A stretch of DNA of 64,000 nucleotides from Hysterangium stoloniferum. Lineage: Eukaryota; Basidiomycota; Agaricomycetes; Hysterangiales; Hysterangiaceae. Where the stretch lies: positions 558,001-622,000 of the forward strand of contig WHVD01000033.1 in assembly GCA_015178975.1 (NCBI GenBank). Direction: 5' to 3'. Positions 34,341-44,879 of this stretch are shown here, in pieces; the stretch's first letter is position 1; every line of letters begins with the position of its first letter. Position numbers and translations under genes: made by a program. The notes beneath the pieces were generated by a model. That model saw only the letters and a program-made list of their open reading frames with translations, made no database searches and was not told the origin of the DNA.

Positions 34341-35121
34341 GGCTTCGCTGATTGGACTGGCCAGTTACATCCACAATGTCGTCTTAAATATTACCCGGGG
34401 GCTGCCATCTGCTATATAGTTCTGATTGTGTCTCCTGTTTGTATGGAAGGAACATAAGGGTGTCGATAGCATCGTCCAGAAGGTTCAGAACACGATCAAA
34501 GATATATGTAGACACATTCGAGTTCCTGAGTTTCAAATGCACAGATCAGTAGCTTAAATTAATTTCGGTCAAGGTCTTTAGTGACCTGAGACATAGGGGA
34601 AATGACTAAGGATATCTTTTCCCTGAAGTGTAGAGTGGCCCTGGGAGTAAACAGCTCGGACTTTCCACTTTTCAATAGTTACACTGTTCCATCGAAGAAA
34701 CATGTGTTGATGTTCCGCAGCCCGCTACCTGGTGATCCTGTCTTTATTGTGAGATATGCGTTGACCCACAAGAAAGCCTATTGTGATTGGTTGGGTGCAT
34801 CCATCTTTGTTTTAATTGGCAATTGCAACACATTCTATATTGAGATTTTATAAAGTTCATATGGATATAGTGCTTTGAGAAGAAATTAAGAATATTCTCT
34901 GTAAAAGACCCGGTGCATTAGGAAAGTGGGAAGATCAAAAGGTATGCCGTCTATATTGTCTAAAGCCATCTAGGAGAGCTAGCTAGCTCGGCCAGACTCG
35001 GCTAGACACACTACTTTTGCGAAATCCCTATTTACTAGTCGGTATAAAAGCTACTGTAGATCCAGGGAGGCTAGGGAGGCTAGGGAGTCTAGGGAGTCTA
35101 GGGAGCCACAATGCTGTACTC
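34341..35121. other. Possible host intergenic DNA
   Basis: No gene is recognised; an 83-codon plus-strand frame at 34602-34853 has no family signature. A 9-bp minisatellite closes the stretch (35064-35108). Confidence 0.35.
35064..35108. repeat. 9-bp minisatellite (about five units)
   Basis: Units of AGGGAGGCT or AGGGAGTCT follow each other five times, the last one imperfect. The array lies just beyond the 3' end of the candidate secreted-protein gene. Confidence 0.8.
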
Positions 35122-35650
35122 TCATCCTTGGGTTCTATCTCGAATACATCGCTTTCGAGAGCCCGACGTTACCATTCTCACATCTTCTCCTGATCCTTCG
35201 AAGGTGGTGGTCACTATTCCGTCCAGCCCAACCGCAACTAGTTGGTTGTAGCTGGCATGTGATGTTGCATTACACGAAACTACCATTCGAGCTGGAATTG
35301 ATACAGTCGCGGGGTTTATATTAGCCCCAGAGAGAGCGAAAGCACCAGTGTTCCGTGCGGCGTCGTAACTTGTTGAGCATAATTCAGATGACATGGTATA
35401 CACAGGGGACCCACCTGCAGCTCTGTCGTACAATGATCTTATCGTATTATCAGCTATGACCACCATAATGAAAACTATGAAATCAGACCTTTTTGAGACT
35501 AGATAAAGTTCACAAGTTAGTAGAATTGCTACTAGTGAGCTACCTTATATCGAGACGGTACTTACAGCTCGTAGGAACTGCTTTAGTGGGTGTTGGAGAT
35601 TGTACAAGAATAGCAGCGGAGACTAAGGAGGCCACGAGGAAGAAATGCAT
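35122..35650 (-). CDS. Candidate small secreted protein (two exons)
   Basis: Exon 1 starts at ATG 35650 and encodes a typical signal peptide: MHFFLVASLVSAAILV followed by a polar segment ending KAVPTS. A GTAAGT donor follows near 35561. Several acceptors keep the same frame (CTTTATCTAG, GATTTCATAG, GTGGTCATAG); with the last one exon 2 begins SDNTIRSLYDRAAGGSPVYT. Exon 2 continues through SSELCSTSYDAARNTGAFALSG, MVVSCNATSHASYNQLVAVGLDG and GIVTTTFEGSGEDVRMV to a TGA at 35122-35124. The mature protein would have about 110-125 residues, a few Cys, and be exported. The family is not recognised. A TATA box lies about 60 bp upstream. No internal stop or frameshift was seen, unlike all the element genes around it, so it may be a live host gene. 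Exact splice sites are uncertain. Confidence 0.55.
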
Positions 35651-35710
35651 TGGTTTACGGAATCGGACAACGGATGTGAGTTGAGTGAGAATGAGGCAGT
35701 AGAACTCTCC

Positions 35711-35719
35711 CTTTTATAA
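35711..35719 (-). promoter_or_regulatory. TATA box of the secreted-protein gene
   Basis: Minus strand TATAAAAGG lies about 60 bp before the ATG at 35650, a usual distance in fungi. Confidence 0.5.
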
Positions 35720-35743
35720 GAAACCACTATCACTACCCAGTGG

Positions 35744-36828
35744 GGTGGGGTGCAATCCCGAGCAGCGGTAATCCACAAAATACTAGATAGTGCATATGAA
35801 TTGAGGCAGTTCATAATCAATAATAGATGCATTCAGTGGAATGCACTATTTGGCAAAATACTGGACGGTCCATATGGATCAAGGGGGACACGATCGATGA
35901 TAAGAACATTGAGTAGATCATGTCCAGAAGTTAACAATATTCAGCGAATCTGAACACAGCACTATAAAGTTCTAAAAACCTTATATGTGTATATATTGAT
36001 AAGGCGCGATTATTGTTAGGGCAGAGAAACACTGACAAGAAGTGGCGTAAATTCAAAGTATATAGATTGATATGTGAGATTCTTACCTCGGTATTCCTGA
36101 ATAAGACCAAAATGAAACCGAAGGTGGAACGCCAGTTGAGTATTATTATATTCCTATAATACTTGAAGAACCCGCTAACACTTTAATTAGTATATTCAAC
36201 CCCAGCATACTCCCATGAATGCTTCGTTCTATATCTTCGTTGCTGAGTGATAGTCGTTGTCACTCGAATGAAATTTCGACATGCCAGTATACATCCCGTT
36301 AAGGTGAGACCCACCAAGATTGTGTCATAGAGTAAGCTGATCTGAGGACGAGGGCATATCCACGGTTAGCTGATCATGAGTGGTGGTGAATTGCAATCAA
36401 TAGGAAAGCGCACCCGAAGTTGTGATCCCGTCCAGCAGACCAAAGACCAAAGCTGCTAATAGCGTTAGTGGCCTGTAAGCGAGCTACTGATTTTCAAGGT
36501 AATGGGACAAGTTCATTCCATACCGGTCAAAGTTAATAGATGACAAAAGGCTGTAGGAAAAGAAGACAATATCGTAGAGGAGCGAATTTGATAGAAACTT
36601 GCAAAGAGCTGACCGAAATATAACAACGCTGACCGGATGATGTGTGCAGTGGACAAAGAAGCTCTCTATCTTAATGTGTACATAATACACTTTATGTAGT
36701 CTACCAGAGCATTCCACACCTCAAGCCGTCCCCAAAACCTCACAGAATTCGATCTACCTAGGTTTGTCGAAGCGCAGTAAGTATGAGGTGAGTTGTTAGC
36801 AACGAGCGCCACGGTCTCACAAGTCTGT
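35744..36828. other. Possible host DNA with no supported gene
   Basis: Only short, uncharacteristic frames occur on both strands. No element ends were identified. It continues to the truncated Gag of element D. Confidence 0.35.
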
Positions 36829-37257
36829 AATAATATTGTACTCCTCTACAAAGGGAGTAACCAGATCCTCAGAGATTTGATCGGTGTAGTACATATCCCA
36901 TTGTAAGTCGATGGGCTGAGCATAAATCATATGACCTCTGAGGAACTGCTTGAGAATAACCTGTCTCGGAGGGAACTTGAGAACGGGTGAGGGTGCTCGA
37001 CCAGGCTCAGCATTGGCTCCAGGGGTGTTCAACTGCCCGGGTGACGAGCGTTCTTCAGGTGGGTCGGGTGGAATGTTCGTTGACGATTCCACTACTACTC
37101 TGGAAGGATCCTCCAGAAGAGTTGATCCTTGGAGAGTCAACGAAGACTTCCTCAAAGTGACGTTATGGGGTGGTTCCAAATTAGCGGATTTTTGACAAGG
37201 CATGGAGCTACTCGGAGCTGATGAAGACCTAGGTGTTTGGTTCTTGCCTGTAGTCAT
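36829..37257 (-). pseudogene. gag: Gag N-terminal fragment of element D
   Basis: Minus strand, start ATG at 37257 (MTTGKNQTPRSSSAPSSS), followed by NVTLRKSSLTLQGS, FPPRQVILKQFLRGHMIYAQPI and YYTDQISEDLVTPFVEEY. It is closely related to element A (27562 downwards) but lacks A's 72-bp duplication. The homology ends near 36829, so only about 140 residues remain. The frame itself is intact up to the break. Confidence 0.85.
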
Positions 37258-37322
37258 TCCCGTGTTTGGGTTCTAGTAGTCCAATAATAAGATCTTTCTT
37301 CGTAGGAAAATAACGGTCCGGC

Positions 37323-37334
37323 CCGGATCACCAC
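37323..37334 (-). promoter_or_regulatory. Primer-binding site of element D
   Basis: Minus strand TGGTGATCCGGG sits one base from the LTR end, as in element A. This supports the reading of 37336-37974 as a 5' LTR rather than a solo LTR. Confidence 0.65.
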
Positions 37335-37335
37335 T

Positions 37336-37974
37336 GTGAAGAGTCGATAGATTCTGACTGCTCAATGTACGAAGAATATATTTATTCAACTACTATTATT
37401 AAGTATTGACCGTTCTGTACAATACTGTAGCTTACTAGACTGATAGTACTAGTAAAAGACGCACTACACATCACAAGAGCAACTGTACAGTTGCTCGTGA
37501 TGATAAGGACCGGAGAAAAGAAGAGTTAACCTTTACGGTACAACTTGTAGCTAGAAGTAAGAAAGATAATCAGTGAAAGACTGAATATCAAAGGTAGAGA
37601 TATAGCAGCGCCAATCGACTAGAGTGTCGACAAGCGCAAAGACTTGAGAGTGGGACTCGACCTTCGCGGTTTGAGTCCAAAGATTGTTAATACGCAAGAA
37701 GTTGCTACTTTTATAAGTAGCTGAGATGTTACCCTTGACACCTCTCGCTATTCGACGTCTGGGTCATTACGAGGTGGTGTCTGCTGGGTAAAAAGGTGTC
37801 TGTCTTTTGGCGCCGAGAGCGCCCATAGGTATACACAAGACTTCGAACTAAGAAATACAGGTATGCTCGAAGGATATAGAGAATTAAAGAAAAGGAATAG
37901 AAACTAGATAATAAAGTACTATAATATGCATATTATTCCACTGTCCAATCATGCATATATGCATACCCTTCACA
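37336..37974 (-). mobile_element. 5' LTR of element D (LTR1 variant, 639 bp)
   Basis: On the plus strand it runs TGTGAAGAGTCGATAG to CATACCCTTCACA. It differs from the LTR1 of A by numerous substitutions and ends TTCACA instead of TTTACA, like the copy at 38845-39484. Its outer flank is the RNase H of plus-strand element E, which D has apparently entered. Confidence 0.87.
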
Positions 37975-38844
37975 CTGATGATTCAAAACCATTTAGAGTT
38001 GAAGCTGACTCATCAGACTATGCCACTGGAGCAGTCCTCTCACAACAGCTGGACGTGGCATCCTGTTGCCTTTTACTCAAAATGCCTGTCAGCTGTTGAA
38101 CACAATTATGAGATCCATGACAAAGAGATGCTGGCAGTGATTCGTGCCTTTGATGAGTGGAGACATTTCCTACAGGGGGCACGGCACTCAGTGGAGGTAT
38201 GGACTGATCACAAAACCCTCGAGTACTTCATGTCCTCAAAAAAGCTAAACTGAAGACAGACCTGATGGTCACTGTTCCTGGCACGTTTTGATTTCCAACT
38301 GCACCACCGACCTGGGTGCTCTATGGGTAAAACAGATGCACTCTCTCGCCGGTCTTACCATGGTTCAGGTGAAGGAGACAACTCAAACATCACTCTACTT
38401 AAGCCAGAGTTCTTTGCAATTCGAGCCATGGAGGGCGTATCAATACATGGGCCAGAACATGAATTCCTCACTGCTATTTGCCAAGGAAATGAGAAGGGTG
38501 AACAGGAGGAAGTGGTGATCAAGGCAGTGAAGGAACGCCGGAAATCTGGTGGCCAATCTATCAGATTAATGGAATGGTCAGAGGAAGATGGATTGGTGTT
38601 GTATCGGGGTAAAATATATGTCCCAACCGACCCAGAACTGAGGTGTAGGATTGTGGAACAGCACCATGACTCTCGGGTTGCTAGCCATGCAGGACGATGG
38701 AAGACTTTAGAGCTAGTAAGTCGCAACTTTTGGTGGCCAGGCATATCACGATATATAGGGCAATATGTCAAGACCTGTGACACATGTATACGCACCAAGT
38801 TCCAGCGTCGAATGCCAATTGGGGAATTACACCCAAACACCACA
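37975..38844 (+). pseudogene. pol: RNase H and integrase zinc-binding module of element E
   Basis: A second, more distant Ty3/Gypsy lineage is read on the plus strand. RNase H motifs: [59 protein letters not shown]. The sequence [13 protein letters not shown] and GKTDALSRR leads to integrase, whose HHCC module is [11 protein letters not shown] and [11 protein letters not shown]. One frameshift lies early in RNase H, and two TGA codons follow (around 38251 and 38260). The left end is cut at 37975 by the LTR of element D; RT, PR and Gag are missing here. Confidence 0.88.
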
Positions 38845-39484
38845 TGTGAAGGGTATGCATATATGCATAATTGGACAGTGGATTAATATGCACATTATAG
38901 TACTATATTAACTAGTTTCTATTTCTTTCTTTAATTCCCTATATCCTTCGAGCATACCCGTATTTCTTAGTTCAAAGTCTTGTGTATACCTATGGGCGCT
39001 CTTGGTGCCAAATGATAGACACCTTTTTACCCAGCAGACACCACCTCGTAACAACCCAGACGTCGAATAGTGAGAGGTGTCAAGGGTAACGTCTCAGCTA
39101 CTTATAAAAGTAGCAACTTCTTGTGTACTAATACTCTTTGGACTCGAACCACGAAGGTCGAGTCCCACTCTCAAGTCTTTGCGCTTGTCGACACTATAGT
39201 CGATTCGCGCTGCTATATCTCTACCTTTGATATTCAGTCTTTCGCTGATTATCTTTCTTACTTCTAGCTACAAGTTGTACCGTAAAGGTCAACTCTTCTT
39301 TTCTCCGGTCCTTATCATCACGAGCAACTGTACAGTTGCTCTTGTGACGTGTAGTGCGTCTTTTACTAGTACTATCAGTCTAGTAAGCTACAGTATTGTA
39401 CAGAACGGTCAATACTTAATAATAGTAGTTGAATACATACTATTCTTCGTACATTGAGCGGTCAGAATCTATCAACTCTTCACA
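38845..39484 (+). mobile_element. Solo LTR, family LTR1 variant (640 bp), in the integrase of element E
   Basis: It runs TGTGAAGGGTATGC to CAACTCTTCACA on the plus strand, opposite to element D's LTR, with TSD CCACA at 38840-38844 and 39485-39489. It splits the integrase between the zinc module and the catalytic core. Confidence 0.91.
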
Positions 39485-40737
39485 CCACACCAGCAGACAG
39501 ATGGGATACAACCAGTGTTGACTTCATAGTTGACCTACCTGAATCTCAAGGGTATGATTCAGTTATGGTAATTGTAGATCTCATGACAAAGTGGGGACAT
39601 TTCCTGCCCACACACAAAACTGTTGACTCTGTGGGTGCGGCTTGGATCTTTTTTAAGGATGTGTGGAAGCATCATGGACTCCCACAGAGAATCATCTCAG
39701 ATCGTGGATCACAGTTTGCAAGCCATTTCACTCGGGAATTGTACCGACTCCTTGGGATTCAACCAGCCTATTCCACAGCCTACCACCCTCAAACTGATGG
39801 ACAAACTGAACGAGTCAACCAAGAGCTTGAGACATATCTACGGATTTTTGTGAATCAGCGCCCAACAGACTGGGTGGACCTTCTCCCACTTGCAGAATTT
39901 CAATACAACAACCATATCCATGCATCTACACAACAGACACCATTCATGTTAGACTGTGGATGTCATCCACGAATGGGTTTTGAACCAAACCTTCGATCCA
40001 GCAAGGTGGATTCAGCAAACGATTTTCGAGATCGAATGGCTGAAACTCTTGAGGAGGCAAAAGCAGCATTGGCTAAAGCAAAGGACGAGATGACAAAGTA
40101 CTACAACCGTCGGTGAACCCCAGCACCAAACTTCAAGGCAGGAGACCAAGTTTTCCTAGATGCCAGTGATATTCAAATGGCCCAACCCTCAAAGAAGCTT
40201 TCACACCTTCGGTTAGGGCCATTCAAGATACTTGAACAGGTCTCACCAATTGCCTATAGGTTGGAACTGCCCAAGTCAATGAATAGACTCCACCCAGTAT
40301 TTAATGTGGTGAAACTGACACCAAAAATTGAGGATCCAATTATTGGCTGCCATTCTCAACCACCACCAGATCCAATAGTAGTGGAAGGAGAGGTGGAGTA
40401 TGAAGTTGAGAAGGTATTGGATAGTAGATGGAGATATGGGTGAATTGAATACCTCATAAAATGGCAAGGCTTTGGCATGGAACATAATAGCTGGGAACCA
40501 GGATATATGGTATTCACTCCCACTCTGACAGCAGACTTCCACACACGACATCCAGAGGCAGTAACAACTCAGGGCCCTATTCGAGGATCAAGACAACCTC
40601 CAAACACCATAGTACGAGTGACCCAGATTCCAGAGTTTCGAAAGGTCAAGCCTGGACTTTATTGGCAGCAACAGCATGTCGGGACGCCATATCTTAAAAG
40701 GGGGGGTGATGTCAGGGGACAATCTCAAGTTTTCTAA
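39485..40737 (+). pseudogene. pol: Integrase core, GPY/F module and chromodomain of element E
   Basis: The catalytic core shows the DDE residues in TTSVDFIVDLPES, RIISDRGSQFAS and PQTDGQTERVNQELE. Then follow LDCGCHPRMGFEP, FKAGDQVFLD, the GPY/F segment LRLGPFKILEQVSPIAYRLELP, HPVFNVVKLTP and a chromodomain (IEYLIKWQGFGMEHNSWEP). The frame is continuous with only two TGA codons (40114 and 40441), both in contexts where Arg would be expected. The stop at 40735-40737 lies beyond the polypurine tract, so pol runs about 28 bp into the 3' LTR. Confidence 0.9.
40695..40709 (+). promoter_or_regulatory. Polypurine tract of element E
   Basis: TAAAAGGGGGGGTGA directly precedes the LTR start TGTCAGGGGAC. 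It overlaps the end of the pol frame. Confidence 0.72.
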
Positions 40738-41011
40738 ATTCATCCCTGACCTTCCTTAATAGAGTCTCATAAGTCAAAGATAAGAGTACTTTGTTTTTAT
40801 CACATTTTCAAACTCAGCTGCACCTTTTGTTAGTCACGTGCTAGCCGAGGATTCCTTAGACTTTTCTCTTCGGATTCCCTCTGCTAGGTAAGTAATACTG
40901 TACATTGTATGTATATAATAGATAGGTATAAAACTTACTTCGGATTCCCTCTGCTAGTGCCCCAACTCAGTCATAGTGCGAGTCAGTGTGGTCTAGAGAG
41001 TCGCCCTTACA
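40710..41011 (+). mobile_element. 3' LTR of element E (302 bp)
   Basis: It begins TGTCAGGGGACAATC after the PPT and ends GTCGCCCTTACA. A 20-bp segment CTTCGGATTCCCTCTGCTAG is present twice, about 70 bp apart (near 40869 and 40938). The element seems to have landed in the internal 3' part of element I. No 5' LTR remains to confirm the TSD. Confidence 0.7.
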
Positions 41012-41065
41012 CTTCAACTCCTCCATCTTTTGTCGTTTTTGTTGAAGTTCTGCGACCTTTGACAT
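41012..41065 (-). pseudogene. First exon stub of the antisense gene in element I
   Basis: On the minus strand an ATG at 41065 opens a Gln/Lys/Glu-rich coiled-coil start (MSKVAELQQKRQKMEELK), which is cut off by the LTR of element E at 41011. It lies about 255 bp inside the 3' LTR of element I and is antisense to that element, the same position and direction as the Zn2Cys6 gene of element H. The homology is inferred from place and composition because the stub has only 18 codons. Confidence 0.42.
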
Positions 41066-41308
41066 TTTTTGAAGAATGGCAATTTCGGTATCTGAATCTT
41101 CCGGGGTAGTGATGAATAGAGGCCGACAAATCGACATACAAGTTGTGGATAAAGAAACAAAAACATTAATTCGAATATTTGGAGGTTTTTATACTCAGAA
41201 CATCAGCCGAAACTCTCACCTCCAGAATTGCATAAATTTGACGACACATAATAATCAGCCATCGCTTCAATCACTCAGTACCTAATCGCCTCTATGGGAT
41301 TTCGGCCT

Positions 41309-41321
41309 AACAGGGGGGTAC
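41309..41321 (+). promoter_or_regulatory. Polypurine tract of element I
   Basis: AACAGGGGGGTAC stands directly before the LTR start TGTTACGACCCG. It is very similar to the tract of element H. Confidence 0.72.
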
Positions 41322-41905
41322 TGTTACGACCCGTTCCCGGATGTTTCAATATCCAACTTCCGATCTCCGACTACGGAACATCATAGTTACCATATCATCC
41401 GCATTCTTCCCTTGTTCTGCATTTGGTAATTTGTCCATTGACAAGTATTCACTCGTTTGTTTGTTATATTCCTGTTTCGGAATATTGTCTCCCTAATATG
41501 TCTTATTGTATTTCCATTTTAAGAACACTTCCATTTCCATCTTATTATGGTCTTAGTTTGTAGTACAATAACGAGTAGACTTATTTTAGTTTCCGCGAAT
41601 TTGTACTTTACCTTAGATCTGATATTGACTTAGTTTCTTATTCCTCCTCCCGTCTTTCTGTACGCTTGATATTCGGAACTCTTCGGAACTCTGAATATCC
41701 ATATCTTCCATCGTAAGTCTCACTTCTGAAATTAAGGACTTTGAGCGTTTGCGTAGAGGCGCAGCATATAAGCTGAAGCCGACATCCTGACCCTATCTGA
41801 TAGTTCCCGACTTTCCGGTGACTTTCTGATAGTTCCAGAATAAGTTCCCGACACGGCACTTAACAGCCACCCAGAACCTCTGTGGGTTTTCTCTGGAACT
41901 TAACA
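41322..41905 (+). mobile_element. 3' LTR of element I, family LTR3 variant (584 bp)
   Basis: It begins TGTTACGACCCGTTCC and ends CTGGAACTTAACA. GCATATAAGCTGAAGCC, shared by LTR3 copies, is present near 41765. It is clearly diverged from the copies at 14257 and 59246. Confidence 0.75.
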
Positions 41906-42499
41906 GTATTTTCTGATCTAACCTTGCAGATTGTTTTGGCCCTGCCTCCAAGAAGAAAGGCACCCAGACAGCCAGATCAACCCTTTACTCCCCATTCACC
42001 TCTTGTTTTGTATACTACCCAAACACCAAGAAACCAAACTAGCAATGAGGACACCCATATTGTAGAAATTCTGGAAAACCCACAATAATCAGAAGATGGG
42101 GATGAATCTGTGGACCTGGTGAGGGTCAAAGAAATCCTAGGTATCCCAGATCCAACCTCTTCTGGACATCCCTATTTTGAGGATGCCACTACTAATTACC
42201 TAGAAAAGACCTTGGATATGTTTGTGATCCATATTATTGAAGAAAAAAAAAAAGAGGACAGGAACCTGCATGATCCAAAGTCAATGCACCAGAACCCTTT
42301 ACTGGCTCAAACCCTAACAAACTGTCAACTTTCCTCATGCAGTGCTGTTTTAATTTTTGTCATAGACCAGCTGCATTTACCATGGACTCCAGAAAAGTCA
42401 ACTGTGCACTTTCTTACCTCTTGGGATCCATGTTGAAGTGATTTTAACTGGCAATTAGTGGACTTACCCCAGATGAGCTGAATTGGCTTCAAGACTGGG
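41906..42499 (+). pseudogene. Gag-like or unknown coding relic
   Basis: A plus-strand frame, broken by one TAA near 42086, gives LPPRRKAPRQPDQPFTPHSP, a polar segment, and a helical part (VRVKEILGIPDP, ATTNYLEKTLDMFVIHIIEEKKKED). The basic, Pro-rich beginning followed by helices resembles the N-terminus of some retrotransposon Gag proteins, but no diagnostic motif is seen. It is cut on the right by an LTR4-like fragment. Confidence 0.35.
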
Positions 42500-42778
42500 T
42501 GTGAAGGGTATCCCTCTCTGGAGAATGTAACCATTTTATAGTGTCATATTTTTCCTTTTTTTCTACTCTATTTTGATTAAGTAAAATCTCTGTTACATGC
42601 CTTTACATTAGTTCAAAGACCCATGTACACCTGTGGGTACATAGACTCTTGTGGTGCATACTTACTTTCATCTTATGTACACTAGTGGGTGTAACAAAGA
42701 ATGCAGACACTTTTTACCCTGTAGCCATGACTTGCCCAGACATTATCTAAAGTGTCCTGCAAGTTGTGATTGGGGTAT
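42500..42778 (+). mobile_element. Diverged, truncated LTR4-like fragment
   Basis: It starts TGTGAAGGGTATCCC and then follows the sense order of LTR4 (TAGTTC...GACCCATGTACACC, CAGACACTTTTTACCC, GTGTCCTGCAAGTTGTGATTGG). It stops where the LTR2 copy begins at 42779. It is the most diverged member of its family here. Confidence 0.6.
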
Positions 42779-44221
42779 TGTGATGTATTAGCCTTACTTT
42801 AATACTATTTTCTGAAAAAGGAGTCCAATGCTCTATCAAAATGTGCAAATACTCAATTCACTGCAAGGTAAAATAATTTAAGTATTTGATATTAATCAGT
42901 GGCAGCCTAAATAGACTTAGAACCCCTGAAGTCAAGAGTTTACTTGAATATATGCACCCTACTTCGCAAAGAAGGTTTTGAGAGCTGCTTGTGCAAGCTT
43001 GTTCTTTTTCTGTGAAAATATATACTTAAAATATGAATAACAATTCACTGATTCAGAATCTAGATTCAACTTCGATCCTAGCTAGTTTATATATATTTTA
43101 TACTATTTATCAAACAGTAAAAATATTTATAAACAGGTCAAAAGATTAGATATAGAATAAAACACTATTTGGCTAATATATGCTTTATTTACACTAACCT
43201 ACAGGGTCTACTGTGATACTAACTTATCAGGATCTTAATGTAGTCTTAGGATCTTGCAAGGATATTCTCAGTATTTATTTATGTGAATATGCTTTACTGA
43301 TTCACAATGGATGAACAATGGAAAAGGGATTATTTGCAATGTAATAAACAGTCAAATTACTCAACTAGAGGTGACTGAAGTCTTAGACTACAAATAACAA
43401 TGTAGAGAAAACTAATAATCAGTACTCAATTAAGAGATGACTATAGTATAAGATTATTTATATATTATTGGTTGATAACCAACAACTCTAACTGAGGTGG
43501 AAATAATATATATAAAAGATAGCCAGCTATTCAATTAAGAAGTGGCAAAGGAAACAAAGGTCAACAACTCAGATTGAGGTGACAGGGGATCTGATTGGGC
43601 CAACAACTCTGATAGAGGTGGCAAGGGTTTCCAACAGCTCAGATAGAGGTGGAATTAGATGTCCAACTGCCCAGATTGGGGTGGAATAGCCTGCTTGCTG
43701 CAGTCACACACACATGTGGTGGGTTGATAAGATGATTTGATTGATTGATTAAGATGATATGCAAGGCTGGAGCTGAGCTCCTTATATACATTTTAGTCTG
43801 AGACATTTAGAAGATTCTAGAAGATTGAATGATGTCATTTAGAATTTTCTAGAATTTTCTAGAGCATAGTGGAAGGTTCTAACTACTTCTAAGACACTAT
43901 AGAATATTCTTGGCATAATGGAACATTGTAGAATTTTATAGAATATTCTACAATATTCTATCTACTATTTGTATCTATTAACTAATGTTCCATTGGAAGC
44001 CACTGGAATGTTCCAGAGAGTTTCTGGTTTTTGCTATAGTAGCATATATGATGACATAATGCTCTCGAGCCTGTGCGCACATATGACACTGTGCATCTTG
44101 TGACTGTCACACATTGTGACTGTCTCACACCTGTGTGACCATCACATGCCTTTGTGACCGTCGCGCGCCTCTGTGACTGTCACACACCTCTGTGACTGTT
44201 GCGCGCCTCTGTGACCGTCGC
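42779..44221 (-). mobile_element. Truncated LTR2 copy, opposite orientation
   Basis: From TGTGATGTATTAGCC it is the reverse complement of 15631-17572 over about 1.44 kb, including the repeated 'AACTCTGATAGAGGTGG' segments and the GCGCGC/GTGACNGTC repeats at 44090-44220. It ends at 44221 where an LTR4 begins, so its outer ~450 bp are missing. There is no coding capacity. Confidence 0.82.
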
Positions 44222-44855
44222 TGTGAAGAGTGGTAGAAGTTCTAACCGTTCTATATACGAAGAATATCAACCATTTAGGTACAATACCACGATGTATTGA
44301 CTGTCTAAGTCTAATACAGACCGAACGCGTATTGACTACTTAGTTCAATATGGTAGAGAGAAGTAGCTATCTAAAGTAAGGTAGATAGCTAGAACAAATA
44401 AGTAGAATCGACTGTTAAGTACGATTCTGGACGACTGCTCGAGTGCAAGTAGAGTAGTTAGAGAGTCGAATAATAGAGTAGCATGGATGTAGTCCACGCA
44501 GGTTGAGATAAGGATTGAGTTTCGACTGGTACAGTTCGAAACTCAGATTGAATGAGTAGCTAAAGCCCGTCTATGACGGTCGAGACCATACACCAATCAC
44601 AACTTACAGGACACTAACAGGTGTCTGAGTAAGTTGTGGTTGCGGTGTAAAAAGTGTCTGAGTTCTAAACTACGGGCGCTAGAATACATAAGTCTGGCGT
44701 GTGTGCGCCCACAAGAGTCGATGTACTGCATACATAGGTCGTCGAACTAATTATAGATATACATAATAAAAGAGAGAAAATAGAAATAATAAAGGAGATA
44801 TAGTACGAGCTCATCCGACTATATTTCCTGAGTGTATTTCGCCATACCTCTCACA
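44222..44855 (-). mobile_element. 3' LTR of element F (LTR4, 634 bp)
   Basis: On the minus strand it begins TGTGAGAGGTATGGCG right after the PPT CCTGGGGGGCAC and ends CACTCTTCACA. It links the LTR4 family to elements with ORF3. Confidence 0.83.
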
Positions 44856-44870
44856 GTGCCCCCCAGGTTG
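44856..44870 (-). promoter_or_regulatory. Polypurine tract of element F
   Basis: Minus strand CAACCTGGGGGGCAC, just before the LTR4 and after the ORF3 stop; element A has the same arrangement. Confidence 0.75.
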
Positions 44871-44879
44871 AAGAGCTAT

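Noticed and set aside
34602-34853. 83-codon plus-strand frame as a host gene
   Set aside because: It has no recognisable motif and no splice or promoter support, and its length is expected by chance.
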